Shown in pieces: positions 24,038 through 31,770 of a stretch of 32,972 bases of DNA. The translations under genes were made by a program, and so were the position numbers. Below the pieces are notes generated by a model, which worked only from the letters and a program-made list of their open reading frames with translations, ran no database searches and was not told the origin of the DNA. Within the stretch, counting starts at the first letter, position 1, and every line of letters starts with the position of its first letter. Source of the DNA: an uncultured Synechococcus sp. (GTDB lineage: Bacteria; Cyanobacteriota; Cyanobacteriia; PCC-6307; Cyanobiaceae); assembly GCA_913061215.1 (NCBI GenBank), contig CAJXSQ010000008.1, positions 1 to 32,972 on the forward strand, in the 5' to 3' direction.

Positions 24038-25597
24038 GTGCCTGCGCCAACTCGTCAGAAACCGCTGGGTGGAGTGCTGCGCAGTCTGCTGGTTGGCCTG
24101 CTGCTGCTGGGGCCCATGCCGGCCCGGGCGGCGGAGCAGCTGGAGGTGCAGCTCGATGGCCTGAAGCTGCCGATCGATCTGGTGGAGCTGCAGGCCTGGA
24201 CGGCGAACCCCCGCCAGGCCAGCGGTGATCTGCGCGTGTGGCTGGATCTGCTCGACCCTGCCGGCCGCGAGCAGCTGCTGCGGGTGCTGCGGGCGCCGCT
24301 GGTGCAGGACCGCTCCTTTGCCCAGCAGTTTCTCGACAGCTGGGCCGGCCAACGGGTGCTGGCGGAGCTGGACGATCTGATCCGCACCGATCAGGGAGCA
24401 GCCGGTCCGGTGCTCTATCAGACCCTGCAGGACCTGTTGCAGGTACAGGACCAGGTGACCACGATCCAGCTGCTGCGAGCCGTGCCCGGCCAGCGGCTGG
24501 TGCTCAATCTCGATGGTGGTCTGCAGCTGGCTGGGGAGTGGCAACGGCAGCTGCTGGATCAGCGCCGCGCCCTGATGGTCCTGCGGCAGCTGCCCCTGCG
24601 GCGGAGCACAACACCGCGCTCCAGTGTTCTGGCGGCTGCAACGGCTGGCGTGAGCGAGCGGTATCAGCTGCCGGTGGCCCATCGTTCAGAGCCGCTGCAG
24701 CTGCAGATCCGGCGCGGCAGCAGCGCCGCCTGGGTGCTGCTCACCCCGGGGCTGGGCGGCAGCGCCGAACAGCTCGAATGGCTGGCGGCCGGGCTGCAGC
24801 AGCGGGGTTGGTCGGTGGTGCTGCTCGATCACCCCGGCAGCGATGAGCGGGCCGTGCGTGAGCTGCTGGAGGGCCGGCGACCCCCACCGGGTGCGGAAAC
24901 CCTGAAGGATCGGCTGCGCGATCTGCAGGCGGTGGTGGCGGCCGTGCAGAACGGAACCCTGCCCCGCCTGGGGCAGAGCGTGGTGCTGATGGGGCATTCC
25001 CTCGGTGGCCTCACGAGCTTTCTGGCGGCCGGTCTGCGGCCGGAGCCCGGCCTGGCCCGGCGCTGCGCGCGCGCCCTCGATGGCATCCCCCTCACCAACC
25101 TCTCGCGCCTGCTGCAGTGCCAGCTGCTGGATGTGGTGCTGCCGGCCGCCCAGCCCCTGGCCCAGCCGGTGGAGGCCGTGATCAGCCTCAACGGCTTCGG
25201 CAGCCTGCTCTGGCCCCATCGCGGCCTGCGAGCGCTGCAGGCCCCGGTGCTGCTGGTGGGTGGCAGCCTCGATCTGATCACCCCGCCCCTGAGCGAGCAG
25301 CTGCAGCTGTTCCTGCGGCAGAGCAGGCCCCAGAGCCGTTTGGTGCTGCTGGAGGGCGGCAGCCACTTCTCCCCCGTGCGCATCGCCAGCGGTGATCAGG
25401 CGCTGTTTCAGCTCGGTGAGGAGTTCGTGGGGGTGGAGCCCCAGCGGGTGCAGGCCCTCACCCTCAGCCTGGCCGCCGACTTCCTCAAGGCCCTGCCGCG
25501 GGGCCTGCAGCCGCAGCGCCGGCAGCTCGGCGGCGTCAACGCCTATGTGCTCAACCGCCCGCTGGCGCAGCGCTGGCAGGAGAGCCTGGAGCGCTAG
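24038..25597 (+). CDS. Exported alpha/beta hydrolase with cyanobacterial N-terminal DUF1400-type region
   Basis: A 519-aa secreted or periplasmic serine hydrolase. An N-terminal signal peptide (about 10-32, LRSLLVGLLLLGPMPARA) ends with ARA/A. The next part (AEQLEVQLDGLKLPIDLVEL) with its helical continuation to about 165 resembles the DUF1400 region fused to cyanobacterial hydrolases. The hydrolase core starts near 220 (WVLLTPGLGGSAEQLEWL). The nucleophile elbow is GHSLGG near 320, the likely acid is in GGSLDLITPP near 410, and the His in GGSHFSP near 444. The start could be GTG 24038 (used here) or TTG 24026. Substrate is unknown; an esterase or lipase is plausible. Its TAG stop shares CTAG with the convergent permease stop. 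Confidence 0.85.
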   Translation: MPAPTRQKPLGGVLRSLLVGLLLLGPMPARAAEQLEVQLDGLKLPIDLVELQAWTANPRQASGDLRVWLDLLDPAGREQLLRVLRAPLVQDRSFAQQFLDSWAGQRVLAELDDLIRTDQGAAGPVLYQTLQDLLQVQDQVTTIQLLRAVPGQRLVLNLDGGLQLAGEWQRQLLDQRRALMVLRQLPLRRSTTPRSSVLAAATAGVSERYQLPVAHRSEPLQLQIRRGSSAAWVLLTPGLGGSAEQLEWLAAGLQQRGWSVVLLDHPGSDERAVRELLEGRRPPPGAETLKDRLRDLQAVVAAVQNGTLPRLGQSVVLMGHSLGGLTSFLAAGLRPEPGLARRCARALDGIPLTNLSRLLQCQLLDVVLPAAQPLAQPVEAVISLNGFGSLLWPHRGLRALQAPVLLVGGSLDLITPPLSEQLQLFLRQSRPQSRLVLLEGGSHFSPVRIASGDQALFQLGEEFVGVEPQRVQALTLSLAADFLKALPRGLQPQRRQLGGVNAYVLNRPLAQRWQESLER

Positions 25598-26613
25598 AAG
25601 CGCACGCGCGGATCGAGCACGGCCACCAGCAGATCCACCAGCACGCTCACGGCCACCACCAGCGCTGCCACCACCACCACGATGCCCTGCACCACCGGGT
25701 AATCGCGCTGGCTGATCGCCTCCTGCAGGCGAAAGGCCACCCCCGGCCACGAATAGGTGACCTCGATCAGCAGCGCACCGCCGATCAGGGAGGCCACGGT
25801 GATGCCCGTGATCGTGAGCACCGGCAGCAGGGCATTGGGCAGGGCATGGCGCAGCACCACCCGCCGTTCGCTCAGGCCGCGGCTGCGGGCCGCCTCCACA
25901 TAGTCGGAATCGAGGGCGCGGCGCAGGTTGAGCCGCAGGGCGTTGGCAAACACGCCGCTGAGCAGCAGCCCCAGCGTGCAGGCCGGCAGCACCAGATGGC
26001 GCAGAGCCCCCCAGAACTGCTCCGGGCTGCGGTTCAGCAGGCTGTCCAGCAGGTAGAAACCGCTGCCCGATGGCGGCACCAGCGTGGCGGGAAAGCGTCC
26101 GCCCACCGGCAGCCAGCCCAGCCACACGGCGAACACCAGCTGCACCACCATCGCCGCCCAGAAGGGCGGCAGGGCGTAGGTGCCGATGCCGTAGAGCCGG
26201 CCGGCCAGGTCGAGCCGCCCCTCAGGCCTGGCGATGCCGCTGAACCCCACGGTGAGCCCCAGCACGGCGGCGAGCAGCAGGGCGGTGAGCCCCAGCTCCA
26301 GGCTGGCCGGCAGGCTGTGGCCGATCACGCTGCTCACCGCTTCGCCGTTGTTGAGGGAATCGCCGAGCTGGCCGTGCAGCAGGTCGCCCAGGTAGCGCCC
26401 GTACTGCACCAGCAGCGGTTGATCGAGGCCCAGCTGCTGCCGCAGCGCCGCGCGAGCTTCCTGGGGAGCGCGGATGCCGAGCAGGGCGTCGATCGGATCG
26501 CCCGGTGCCACCCGCAGCAGCAGAAACACCAGGCTGGCGATCAGCCAGAGCATCAGGGGCACCAGCGCCAGGCGGCTGGCGGCGTAACGCAGCAGGTGGC
26601 TTCGGCGGCTCAT
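25594..26613 (-). CDS. Peptide/nickel-type ABC transporter permease (DppB/OppB-like)
   Basis: Inner-membrane permease of 339 aa. MSRRSHLLRYAASRLALVPL leads into TM1, and LRVAPGDPIDALLG (about 33-46) is the characteristic DppB N-terminal element. Six helices are visible. The EAA-type coupling loop EAARSRGLSERRVVLRHALP (near 240) would contact an ATPase. The ATG overlaps the stop of the binding-protein gene by 4 nt. The expected second permease (DppC) and ATPases (DppD/F) are not next to it: the next gene is the convergent hydrolase. So the partners must be encoded elsewhere, or the system is reduced. Confidence 0.9.
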   Translation of the reverse strand: MSRRSHLLRYAASRLALVPLMLWLIASLVFLLLRVAPGDPIDALLGIRAPQEARAALRQQLGLDQPLLVQYGRYLGDLLHGQLGDSLNNGEAVSSVIGHSLPASLELGLTALLLAAVLGLTVGFSGIARPEGRLDLAGRLYGIGTYALPPFWAAMVVQLVFAVWLGWLPVGGRFPATLVPPSGSGFYLLDSLLNRSPEQFWGALRHLVLPACTLGLLLSGVFANALRLNLRRALDSDYVEAARSRGLSERRVVLRHALPNALLPVLTITGITVASLIGGALLIEVTYSWPGVAFRLQEAISQRDYPVVQGIVVVVAALVVAVSVLVDLLVAVLDPRVRF

Positions 26614-28187
26614 CGAACACTCAGGGCCTGGAGCGACAGCTGGCCGCCGCCATCAAACACCGGTGGCCGCAGATGGGGCTGGGCCCAGGCCCGCGGCGCC
26701 ACCTGCCACACCGGGATGTAGGCGGCCCCTGCGGCGGCGCGCCGCTGGATGCGTTGCAGCAGCGTGCGGCGCGGCGCGCCCGCCAGGCTCTCGCTGGCCT
26801 GCAGTTCGGCCTCGAGCCCTGGCGCGCTCCAGAAGCTGCCGGCGGCGGCGGCATTGCCGGCCAGGCACTGATCGCCCCGCACCGTGCTGCAGCCCAGCAT
26901 CGGCGTCAGGTAGATGTCCGGATCGGGGTAGTCGCCGGTCCAGTCGAGCAGGATCGCGGGGAAGGCCCCTTTCTCCAGCTGCCGGTAGGCGGTGGTGGAT
27001 TCCATGCCGCTGATCTCCAGCTGCAGGCAATCGGCCAGATCGCGCTCCAGCTGCGCTTTCCAGGTGAGGGCGAACAGCTTGTCGGCAGGCACGTTGGAGC
27101 GGAAGGTGAGCGGCAGCTTCAGGGGGCGGCTGCCGCAATAGCCGGCCTGCTGGAACAGGCGGCGGGCCTGCGTGGGGTTGTAGGTCGGCCAGGGGGGTGG
27201 CTCGGAACCCGCCAGCGGCGGCGGCACCAGCGAGCGCAGCGGCGCCCGGATGCCATAGCTCACCCGTTCGCTGATCAGCGGTCGGTTGAGGCTCAGGGCG
27301 ATGGCCCGGCGCAGCAGCGGCTGATCGAGGGGCGGTCGGTTGCTCAGCAGCGTGAGATAGCCGATTTCGCCCGGCGGTCCGCTGCCCTCCACCAGCTGGC
27401 CGCGCTCGGCGCGCCGCGCCAGGGCGCGCTGCTGATCGCTCTCGATGCCGGTGGAAAGCAGCACATCCACCTCGCCGCTGATCAGGGCCCCGAACAGGGC
27501 GGTGGAGTTGCTCAGGCTCACCAGGTGGATGCCGCGGTTGCGCGGCGCCGGCCCCCAGTACTGCTTGAAGGGCAACAGCGTTTGCTTCTGCGCTGTGGAA
27601 CGCACCAGCCGGTAGGGCCCGGTGCCCACGAAGCGATCGGTGAGCGAGCGCTGGGTGTGGTTCTGATAGGCGGTGGGCGAAAGCGCCGACAGGCTCACGG
27701 AACTCAGCAGCGCGGCCAGGGCCGTGTAAGGGCGTTTGAGCTGCAGCTCCAGTTCGTAGGGGCCACTGGCGCGCACCGCACGGATGCGGTTGTCGAGCAG
27801 ATAGCTCATCTTGGCCAGGGCGCGGAAGCGCTCCAGGCTGAACACCATGGCGGCGGCATCGAAGCGTGTGCCGTCGTGGAAGCGCACGTCGCGCCGCAGG
27901 GGGATGCGCGCGGTGCGGCCGTCGGCGCTGAGGCGGGGGAGGGCGGTGGCGAGGTGCGGCCGGATCTGGCCGTCAGCGCCGGCCTTGTAGAGCGGATCGC
28001 CGATGGCGCTGAGCAGCTGGGTGCCGGCGAGGGTGGTGATATCCACCGGATCCACCGAGGCCAGGTTGCTCTTGCCGGCCACAACGAGCTGCCCGGCGGG
28101 GTGGGGCGGCTGGCAGCCCACCAGGAGCATCAGCCCTGGCAGCAGTGCGGCAAGGGTGAGAAGGCGGCGGGTCAAGGCGGCGGGCAA
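26610..28187 (-). CDS. ABC transporter extracellular solute-binding lipoprotein, family 5 (peptide/nickel type)
   Basis: Periplasmic binding lipoprotein of 525 aa. The signal peptide ends in the lipobox LVGC (about 22-25), so Lgt would lipidate Cys25. SBP family 5 features include DPVDITTLAGTQLLSAIGDP near 46, the RDVRFHDGTRFDAAAMVFSL region near 98, VGTGPYRL near 187, and the C-terminal DWTGDYPDPDIYLTPML near 420. The only usable starts are TTG at 28187 or TTG at 28175; no ATG is in frame before the signal peptide. It starts 10 nt after a small unknown ORF and overlaps the permease by 4 nt. Ligand (peptide, nickel or opine) is not evident. Confidence 0.88.
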   Translation of the reverse strand: MPAALTRRLLTLAALLPGLMLLVGCQPPHPAGQLVVAGKSNLASVDPVDITTLAGTQLLSAIGDPLYKAGADGQIRPHLATALPRLSADGRTARIPLRRDVRFHDGTRFDAAAMVFSLERFRALAKMSYLLDNRIRAVRASGPYELELQLKRPYTALAALLSSVSLSALSPTAYQNHTQRSLTDRFVGTGPYRLVRSTAQKQTLLPFKQYWGPAPRNRGIHLVSLSNSTALFGALISGEVDVLLSTGIESDQQRALARRAERGQLVEGSGPPGEIGYLTLLSNRPPLDQPLLRRAIALSLNRPLISERVSYGIRAPLRSLVPPPLAGSEPPPWPTYNPTQARRLFQQAGYCGSRPLKLPLTFRSNVPADKLFALTWKAQLERDLADCLQLEISGMESTTAYRQLEKGAFPAILLDWTGDYPDPDIYLTPMLGCSTVRGDQCLAGNAAAAGSFWSAPGLEAELQASESLAGAPRRTLLQRIQRRAAAGAAYIPVWQVAPRAWAQPHLRPPVFDGGGQLSLQALSVR

Positions 28188-28197
28188 GCCCGCTCAT

Positions 28198-28401
28198 TCA
28201 AGCCCCATGCACAAGGCGTGGGGGATGGTGGTGGCTCTGGCCCGCCACCTGCTGCAGGGAAATTTCAAACACGGGTGAACCGTGGCGGGCCAGGGGCCAG
28301 CGCCGCACCCAGCAGCGGTTGTGGCGGTCGTCAACGCCGATCACCTGATAGAGGTGCTCGTCGCACGTGAGGGTGATGCAGTCACCCTGATGCAGGGTCA
28401 T
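28198..28401 (-). CDS. Small protein of unknown function upstream of the ABC binding protein
   Basis: A 67-aa ORF from the ATG at 28401 (MTLHQGDCITLTCDEHLYQV). The first 50 residues look like a small beta-rich domain (YQVIGVDDRHNRCWVRRWPL), and the tail is His-rich (QSHHHPPRLVHGA). It contains three Cys and no signal or membrane helix. The stop lies 10 nt before the TTG start of the binding protein, so the three genes probably form one unit. The track extends it to 28509 with Pro-rich residues that look non-coding. I do not recognise a family; the pattern of a short soluble domain is believable as a conserved protein. Confidence 0.6.
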   Translation of the reverse strand: MTLHQGDCITLTCDEHLYQVIGVDDRHNRCWVRRWPLARHGSPVFEISLQQVAGQSHHHPPRLVHGA

Positions 28402-28609
28402 GGTTCGGGGGTGGGCAGATGGATGGAACGGCTTGGGCGTGACGCTTGGAACGTGAGGTTTTGTGAAGGCCTCGGTTGGCACCAGCCTTCTTGGCTGAAG
28501 CCCGATCAAAGGTTCCTGTCGCTACAAAGCAAGGGCTGCGTCAGCGGATTCAGATGGCGCGTGTCGTGTTGTCGTTCTCGCTGTGTGTCCAATCTGCCTC
28601 AGCGCCGGC
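28402..28609. other. 208-nt gap between hom and the 67-aa ORF
   Basis: The longest non-coding stretch in the window, and less GC-rich than its surroundings. It presumably holds the 3' end of the hom transcript and the promoter of the small ORF/ABC unit. A short AGCC-TTCTT-GGCT hairpin (about 28483-28496) is visible, without a T-run. No clear promoter, riboswitch or repeat was recognised. Confidence 0.4.
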
Positions 28610-29920
28610 TCAGAGCGTGCGCAGGCAGGCCGCCACGGCCTTCACATCCGGCAGCGCCGTGATCGCCGCCAGGGCGCGGCGGAAGTTGGCCTCTTGCACC
28701 TCGTGGGTGATCACCACGATCTCGGCGTCGTTGGCATCGTCGCTGGTTTCGAACTGCAGGATCGATTGCAGCGACACCCCCTCATCGCCGAAGCAGCTGC
28801 CGATCCGCCCGATCACACCGGCCTGATCGCCGGTCTGCAGGCGCAGGTAGTTGCGGTGGCGGGTCTGGCCGGGATCCACCAGGCGGCAGGGGCGCCAGCG
28901 GCCGGCCGCCAGCAGCGGATCAAGGCCACCGGCCTCGCCTGTGGCCTCGCGGATGCCGGCGATGTTGAGGATGTCCGCCACCACGGCTGAGGCCGTGGGC
29001 CCAGCACCGGCGCCGGGGCCGTAGAACATCACCCGGCCCACCGGATCACCCTCCACCAGGATGGCGTTGTTCACGCCATGCACCCCCGCCAGCGGATGCT
29101 CCCGCGGCAGCAGCGTTGAGCCCACGCGCACATCCAGCTGCACCGTGCCATCGGCATCGGTGCCCAGGAACTGGGCGCTGGCCACCAGCTTCACCACGTA
29201 ACCCAGCTGGGCCGCCACGCTCACATCGCGGCCCTCCAGGTTGTTGATGCCTTCGGTGGGGATCGCAGCCCGTTCGATCGGGCCGCCGTAGGCCAGGCCC
29301 GAGAGGATGGCGATCTTGTCGGCGGCATCGCCCCCTTCCACATCCGCGGCCGGATCGGCTTCGGCGTAGCCCAGGCGCTGGGCATCGGCCAGCACATCGG
29401 CGTAGGCCGCCCCCTCATCAGCCATGCGGCTGAGGATGTAGTTGGTGGTGCCGTTGATGATCCCGCTCACCCGCTGAATGCGGTTGCCACCCAGCGATTG
29501 CTTGAGCGGCTCGATGATCGGGATGCCGCCGCCCACGGCCGCTTCGATCAGCACATACACGCCCTTCTCGGCGGCCGCGCTGGCGATCTCTTCGCCGTGG
29601 CGGGCGATCACCGCCTTGTTGGCGGTCACCACCGGTTTGCCGGCGGCGATCGCCGCCAGGATCAGGCTGCGGGCCGGCTCCAGGCCGCCCATCACCTCCA
29701 CCACGATGTCCACCGCGGGGTCGTTCACCACCGCCAGGGGGTCGGTGCAGAGCACCTCAGCCGGCAGCTCCACCGGCCGCGGACGGCTGAGATCGCGCAC
29801 GGCAACGCGCCTGAGGGCCAGCTGCCCCACCAGGGGATGACGGCCCTGGGGGTTGAGCAGGATCTCGGCCACGCCAGCTCCAACCGTGCCAAGTCCGAGC
29901 AAGCCGATGCCGATGGTCAT
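28610..29920 (-). CDS. hom: Homoserine dehydrogenase
   Basis: NAD(P)H-dependent reduction of aspartate semialdehyde to homoserine, the branch point to threonine, methionine and isoleucine. The 436-aa length matches the monofunctional enzyme. The Rossmann motif GLLGLGTVGAGVAEIL starts at residue 6. TANKAVIARHG near 100 and GGGIPIIEPLKQSLGGNRIQ near 129 lie at the active site, with GIINGTTNYILSRM near 153. The C-terminal ACT domain (about 350-435, GVIGRIGSCFGDEGVSLQSI) suggests threonine feedback control, by family knowledge. It lies 56 nt downstream of sufE on the same strand but has its own possible -10 element, so it may be transcribed separately. Confidence 0.97.
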   Translation of the reverse strand: MTIGIGLLGLGTVGAGVAEILLNPQGRHPLVGQLALRRVAVRDLSRPRPVELPAEVLCTDPLAVVNDPAVDIVVEVMGGLEPARSLILAAIAAGKPVVTANKAVIARHGEEIASAAAEKGVYVLIEAAVGGGIPIIEPLKQSLGGNRIQRVSGIINGTTNYILSRMADEGAAYADVLADAQRLGYAEADPAADVEGGDAADKIAILSGLAYGGPIERAAIPTEGINNLEGRDVSVAAQLGYVVKLVASAQFLGTDADGTVQLDVRVGSTLLPREHPLAGVHGVNNAILVEGDPVGRVMFYGPGAGAGPTASAVVADILNIAGIREATGEAGGLDPLLAAGRWRPCRLVDPGQTRHRNYLRLQTGDQAGVIGRIGSCFGDEGVSLQSILQFETSDDANDAEIVVITHEVQEANFRRALAAITALPDVKAVAACLRTL

Positions 29921-29945
29921 GCCGCCCTGTGCGCGAAAGAGGCTG

Positions 29946-29951
29946 ATCCTA
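29946..29951 (-). promoter_or_regulatory. Possible -10 element for hom
   Basis: TAGGAT (within TTTCTAGGATC) reads toward hom and lies 25 nt before its ATG, with a predicted leader of about 19 nt. The same hexamer precedes wecB. No -35 is recognisable. Confidence 0.35.
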
Positions 29952-29976
29952 GAAATCGGCCGGTTCGGCGGGTCGT

Positions 29977-30396
29977 TCAGCCGGCGGCGAGAGCGCTGGC
30001 CTGGGCCTGCATCATCTTGAGGATGTTGAGAAAACCGTTGGCGCGCGAGGGGGTGAGGCTCGCCTGCAGGCCGGTCTCACGCAGGAAGCTGGGATCGATG
30101 GCGGCGGCGGCAGCCGGCTCCATCCCCTCCAGGCCTTCGATCAGCAGGGCCAGCAGCCCCTTGGTGATCGCGGCATCGGAATCCCCTTGCCAGTGGAGCT
30201 TGCCGTCCACCAGCTGCCCCACCACGTACACCTGCGACACGCAGCCCTTCACCTTGAAGGCGTCGTTGCGGTATTCCTCGGGAAAGGGCTGCAGTTTCTT
30301 GGCCAGCCAGAGCACGTATTCATAACGCCGCTTCGGATCGGCGGTGCCTTGGAGGCGTTCAACGATCTGATCGAGCTTCTCGCTGCCGGTGGCCAT
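29977..30396 (-). CDS. sufE: Cysteine desulfuration protein SufE
   Basis: Sulfur-transfer partner that takes persulfide sulfur from the cysteine desulfurase SufS for Fe-S cluster assembly. The protein has 139 aa from the ATG at 30396 (MATGSEKLDQIVERLQGTAD). The active Cys52 lies in VKGCVSQVYV, the SufE GCxSQV motif. RYEYVLWLAKKL near 25 and ITKGLLALLIEGLEG near 78 are also family features. The track adds a TTG codon in front. The ATG overlaps the stop of the upstream exported-protein gene by one nucleotide (TGATG), so translation is coupled. The sufBCDS genes are not in the window. Confidence 0.93.
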   Translation of the reverse strand: MATGSEKLDQIVERLQGTADPKRRYEYVLWLAKKLQPFPEEYRNDAFKVKGCVSQVYVVGQLVDGKLHWQGDSDAAITKGLLALLIEGLEGMEPAAAAAIDPSFLRETGLQASLTPSRANGFLNILKMMQAQASALAAG

Positions 30397-30857
30397 CAAC
30401 GGGAACGACGGATGCGCTGGAGTCCCAGCAGCATGGCAGTTCCGCCCAGGGCACTGGCGCTCAACCAGCCGAGCGGGCTGGCGTGGTGGTGCTCACTGAT
30501 CTGATCCAGCCGGGCCTTGCCGCCCTGCACCGGCATCTCGAGGTAGTCGCGGTGGCCTGGGCCGCCATCCACCTGCAATTCCCAGTCGCCATTGGCCTGG
30601 TTCGGCAGGGCGAAGCTCAGCTGCCCCTGGGCATCGGTGCGACCCAGCTCCAGGGCCTCGCCCTCCGGGCTCACCAGCCGCACCACGGCATCGCTGGTGG
30701 GTTCGCCGTTGGAGAAGCGGCTCTCGATCATCAGGCTCTCGCTCAGGCTCTGCAGCCGGGTGACGCTGCTTTCAATGCCATGGGCCTGGGCCGCCGCCGG
30801 GCTGCAGAGGATCGCCAGGGTGAGGGCGCGCTGGAGGTGGATCGTGAGCCTGCTCAT
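30396..30857 (-). CDS. Exported membrane-anchored protein with a beta-sandwich-like domain, unknown function
   Basis: A 153-aa protein with a signal peptide (MSRLTIHLQRALTLAILCSP, cleavage near AQA before HGIES). The middle (about 30-115) reads like a carboxypeptidase-regulatory or Ig-like beta domain: VVRLVSPEGEALELGRTDAQ, then GQLSFALPNQANGDWELQVD. A short His cluster (SEHHHASP) and a C-terminal hydrophobic helix with a basic tail (LQRIRRSR) follow. That layout is reminiscent of NikL/CbiL-type accessory proteins of nickel or cobalt importers, but no transporter genes are adjacent and I would not assign that role. The stop overlaps the sufE start, which places it in a sufE operon. Confidence 0.7.
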   Translation of the reverse strand: MSRLTIHLQRALTLAILCSPAAAQAHGIESSVTRLQSLSESLMIESRFSNGEPTSDAVVRLVSPEGEALELGRTDAQGQLSFALPNQANGDWELQVDGGPGHRDYLEMPVQGGKARLDQISEHHHASPLGWLSASALGGTAMLLGLQRIRRSR

Positions 30858-30905
30858 CAGCTGCGGTTGCGATCGGGAGGTGATTGCCAGCTAAGCGCGT
30901 CCGGC

Positions 30906-31175
30906 TCAGGCCGACCAGCGGCTGTTGCTGCTGCGGGTCTTGCCGGCCTGCACCATGTGCACCATCGAGCTCACCATCATCGAGAGCGCATCGCTGCTCT
31001 CCTGGCGGCCCTTCAGTTCAGACGCCAGCACCTGCTCTGCTGCGGTCCCCCGGTTCAGCTGCAGGCTCGGCCCACGGCGGCGGCTGGCATCGCGGCCGGC
31101 GGCGAGGGCGGACTGGAGCGCGTCGTTGGCCTGCAGATCCACAACAAAGGTTGTTTCCTGCGTTGATCCTGCCAA
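30906..31175 (-). CDS. Unknown 89-aa soluble protein, non-ATG start
   Basis: The frame from 31175 (TTG; MAGSTQETTFVVDLQANDAL) to 30906 reads like a genuine soluble protein. It includes LQSALAAGRDASRRRGPSLQ, TAAEQVLASELKGRQESSDA and LSMMVSSMVHMVQAGKT, suggesting two helices with a Met-rich end. No ATG is in frame between the preceding cyclo-ligase stop and this point. TTG 31175 and GTG 31142 are the candidate starts; an AGGA lies 13 nt before the GTG. It sits between the 5-formyl-THF cyclo-ligase gene (34-nt gap) and the exported protein gene (48-nt gap) on the same strand. I do not recognise a family. The overlapping track ORFs in other frames look like shadows. Confidence 0.6.
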   Translation of the reverse strand: MAGSTQETTFVVDLQANDALQSALAAGRDASRRRGPSLQLNRGTAAEQVLASELKGRQESSDALSMMVSSMVHMVQAGKTRSSNSRWSA

Positions 31176-31209
31176 AACCGTTGCGATGGCGCGGCGGCAT
31201 CGCTGAGGT

Positions 31210-31770
31210 TTAAACAGGATGCAACCAATGCAGGCCCTGCTCATCCAGCCAGCCGTTGAAGGGAAGATCCCAGCGGTCGCAGGGGAGTTCATCCACCACG
31301 CAGCCCGCCGGCAGCACCGCCAGCGCCGGCACAGCCCCCCAGAGCGGATCGCTGCGCAGCCGGTCGAACCAGCCGCCGCCGTAGCCCAGTCGGATGCCGC
31401 GGCGATCGGCCGCCAGGGCCGGCGCCAGCAGCAGGCCCAGGCTGGCCGCTGGCAGATCGGGGCCTGCTGCTGGCGCCGGGATGCGGGTGGCGTCGTTGCT
31501 GAGGGGATCACCGGCGCACCAGGCGCGGTAGTGCAGGGCTTCGTCCTGCACCCGCGGCAGGGCCAGCCGTTGCGCCAGTTCGGGGTGCTCCCCCAGCCCT
31601 CGCAGGTCGGCCTCGCCGGGCAGGGGCCAGTAGAGCCCCAGGCGCTGCTCGCCGCGCAGCAGGGGCGGCAGGTGCTGTGCGGCCACCTGCTGCATCCCAG
31701 GCTCGGCCGCCGGCAGCAGCGCCAGGCGGCGTTGGCGGAAGCGGCGGCGGAGGTCGGTTTTGGCGCTCAC
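31210..31770 (-). CDS. 5-formyltetrahydrofolate cyclo-ligase
   Basis: ATP-dependent conversion of 5-formyl-THF to 5,10-methenyl-THF, keeping the folate one-carbon pool usable. The 186-aa protein starts [20 protein letters not shown], the usual basic family opening. [17 protein letters not shown] near 44 and the signature [15 protein letters not shown] near 124 (ATP/phosphate loop) identify it. The start is GTG and overlaps the ruvC stop by 4 nt (GTGA), so ruvC and this gene are coupled. Functional link to ruvC is not expected. The E. coli orthologue is ygfA and the gene is also called fau or mthfs. Confidence 0.93.
   Translation of the reverse strand: MSAKTDLRRRFRQRRLALLPAAEPGMQQVAAQHLPPLLRGEQRLGLYWPLPGEADLRGLGEHPELAQRLALPRVQDEALHYRAWCAGDPLSNDATRIPAPAAGPDLPAASLGLLLAPALAADRRGIRLGYGGGWFDRLRSDPLWGAVPALAVLPAGCVVDELPCDRWDLPFNGWLDEQGLHWLHPV

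Noticed and set aside
26505-28370. 621-aa plus-strand ORF
   Set aside because: It lies antisense to the ABC binding-protein and permease genes; composition is Gly/Ala/Gln/His-rich without a recognisable domain.
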